The notes beneath the pieces are model-generated. The model did no database searches and was not told where the DNA came from. It saw nothing but the letters and a program-made list of their open reading frames with translations. 64,000 nucleotides of DNA from the NCBI RefSeq assembly GCF_001277195.1, contig NZ_CP012268.1:2108001-2172000 (forward strand), read 5' to 3'. Every line of letters begins with the position of its first letter. Within the stretch, counting starts at the first letter, position 1. The position numbers and the translations under genes were made by a program. Positions 63,556 to 64,000 of the stretch are shown here, piece after piece. Source of the DNA: Cronobacter muytjensii ATCC 51329. Lineage in GTDB: Bacteria; Pseudomonadota; Gammaproteobacteria; Enterobacterales; Enterobacteriaceae.

Positions 63556-64000
63556 ATGAATATTATGCATCCCGCCTTGCGGCGTCTTGATTTAAATCTT
63601 TTGCCTGTTTTTGACGCTATCTATCGTCACTGTTCAGTTCGTAAAGCAGCCGATGAACTGGCGATGAGTACATCGGCATTGAGTCATGCGCTGTCGCGAC
63701 TGCGTGCCACGCTCAATGATCCATTATTTTACCGGGAAGGCCACCGGATGTGCCCCAGCGTCTATGCCGCCCAGCTCGCGCCTTCCATTGCTTCGGCACT
63801 AAAATTTCTCAATCAGGAATTGACGCCGCAGCCTGAATTTGAACCTTTCAGTAGTACTGAGTGTTTGAAGATTGCCATTACCGACTTCACCGCGTTTTGT
63901 ATTTTCCCTGCCCTTATGCACAGGTTGCAGTGCCAGGCGCCCGGTTTGCGCTTTGAGTTGCGCTATTTACCACACAGTCCGGCGCTGAATGAACTACTGG
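63556..64000 (+). CDS. LysR-type transcriptional regulator (partial, C-terminus outside window)
   Basis: The first 148 residues of a LysR regulator are present. The start is MNIMHPALRRLDLNLLPVFD, and the helix-turn-helix is RKAADELAMSTSALSHALSR at about 30-50. DPLFYREGHRM ends the DNA-binding domain, and the substrate-binding domain begins near residue 90 (LKIAITDFTAFCIFP). It resembles the NodD/LeuO-type group by its LRRLDLNLL start. It is divergent from the GNAT gene, its plausible target. The inducer is unknown. An in-frame ATG at 63565 is an alternative start. Confidence 0.9.
   Translation, partial: MNIMHPALRRLDLNLLPVFDAIYRHCSVRKAADELAMSTSALSHALSRLRATLNDPLFYREGHRMCPSVYAAQLAPSIASALKFLNQELTPQPEFEPFSSTECLKIAITDFTAFCIFPALMHRLQCQAPGLRFELRYLPHSPALNELL

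Overview
The window is chromosomal DNA from a GC-rich member of the Enterobacteriaceae. Housekeeping blocks (lpp, sufABCDSE, rprA, ppsA/ppsR/aroH, btuCED/ihfA/pheST/rplT/rpmI/infC/thrS) are near-identical to E. coli homologues and mostly in E. coli order. The larger arrangement is not that of E. coli. The formate hydrogenlyase/hydrogenase maturation locus sits directly beside a putrescine-utilisation (puu) cluster, and next to that is a very large AIDA-type autotransporter. This layout and the base composition suggest Cronobacter or a close relative; that assignment is inference, not shown by the sequence.

Layout. 1-6790: end of the hyc operon (hycB partial, hycA), divergent from hypABCDE-fhlA, with two clear sigma-54 promoters and two related putative FhlA sites. 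Together these encode formate hydrogenlyase regulation and [NiFe]-hydrogenase maturation. 6791-14524: puu cluster (puuP, puuA on minus; puuD, puuR, puuC, puuB on plus) for putrescine import and conversion through gamma-glutamyl intermediates to GABA; puuE is absent. 14525-15077: noncoding region with REP/BIME copies and three perfect hairpins. 15078-24366: two-gene minus-strand unit of a TibC/Aah-type autotransporter heptosyltransferase and its likely substrate, a 2664-residue strand-loop-strand autotransporter. The autotransporter passenger holds about 107 short repeat units, 60 of which form four super-repeats with an almost exact 813 bp period. An AT-rich promoter region of about 1 kb lies upstream.

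25135-39592: backbone with pykF (Cra site), lpp, ldtE, sufABCDSE (Fur-like box), menI, ydiJ, ydiK and the sRNA RprA. 39611-43372: accessory glycoside utilisation pair (GH3 glycosidase plus GPH symporter) placed between rprA and ppsA. 43593-50630: ppsA (Cra site), ppsR, aroH (Trp operator), selO and ydiV. 51024-52340: accessory GH4 6-phospho-glycosidase inserted between ydiV and nlpC. 52507-62707: nlpC, btuD, btuE, btuC, ihfA, pheT, pheS, pheM leader, rplT, rpmI, infC (ATT start) and thrS with its translational operator. 62985-64000: GNAT acetyltransferase divergent from a truncated LysR-type regulator.

The most notable system is the adhesin/heptosyltransferase pair with its giant, internally duplicated passenger. 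The families are known, but this architecture (15-unit super-repeat, four copies, then a diverged fifth) and its copy-number potential merit a direct look. Long open frames antisense to this gene are by-products of the repeat.
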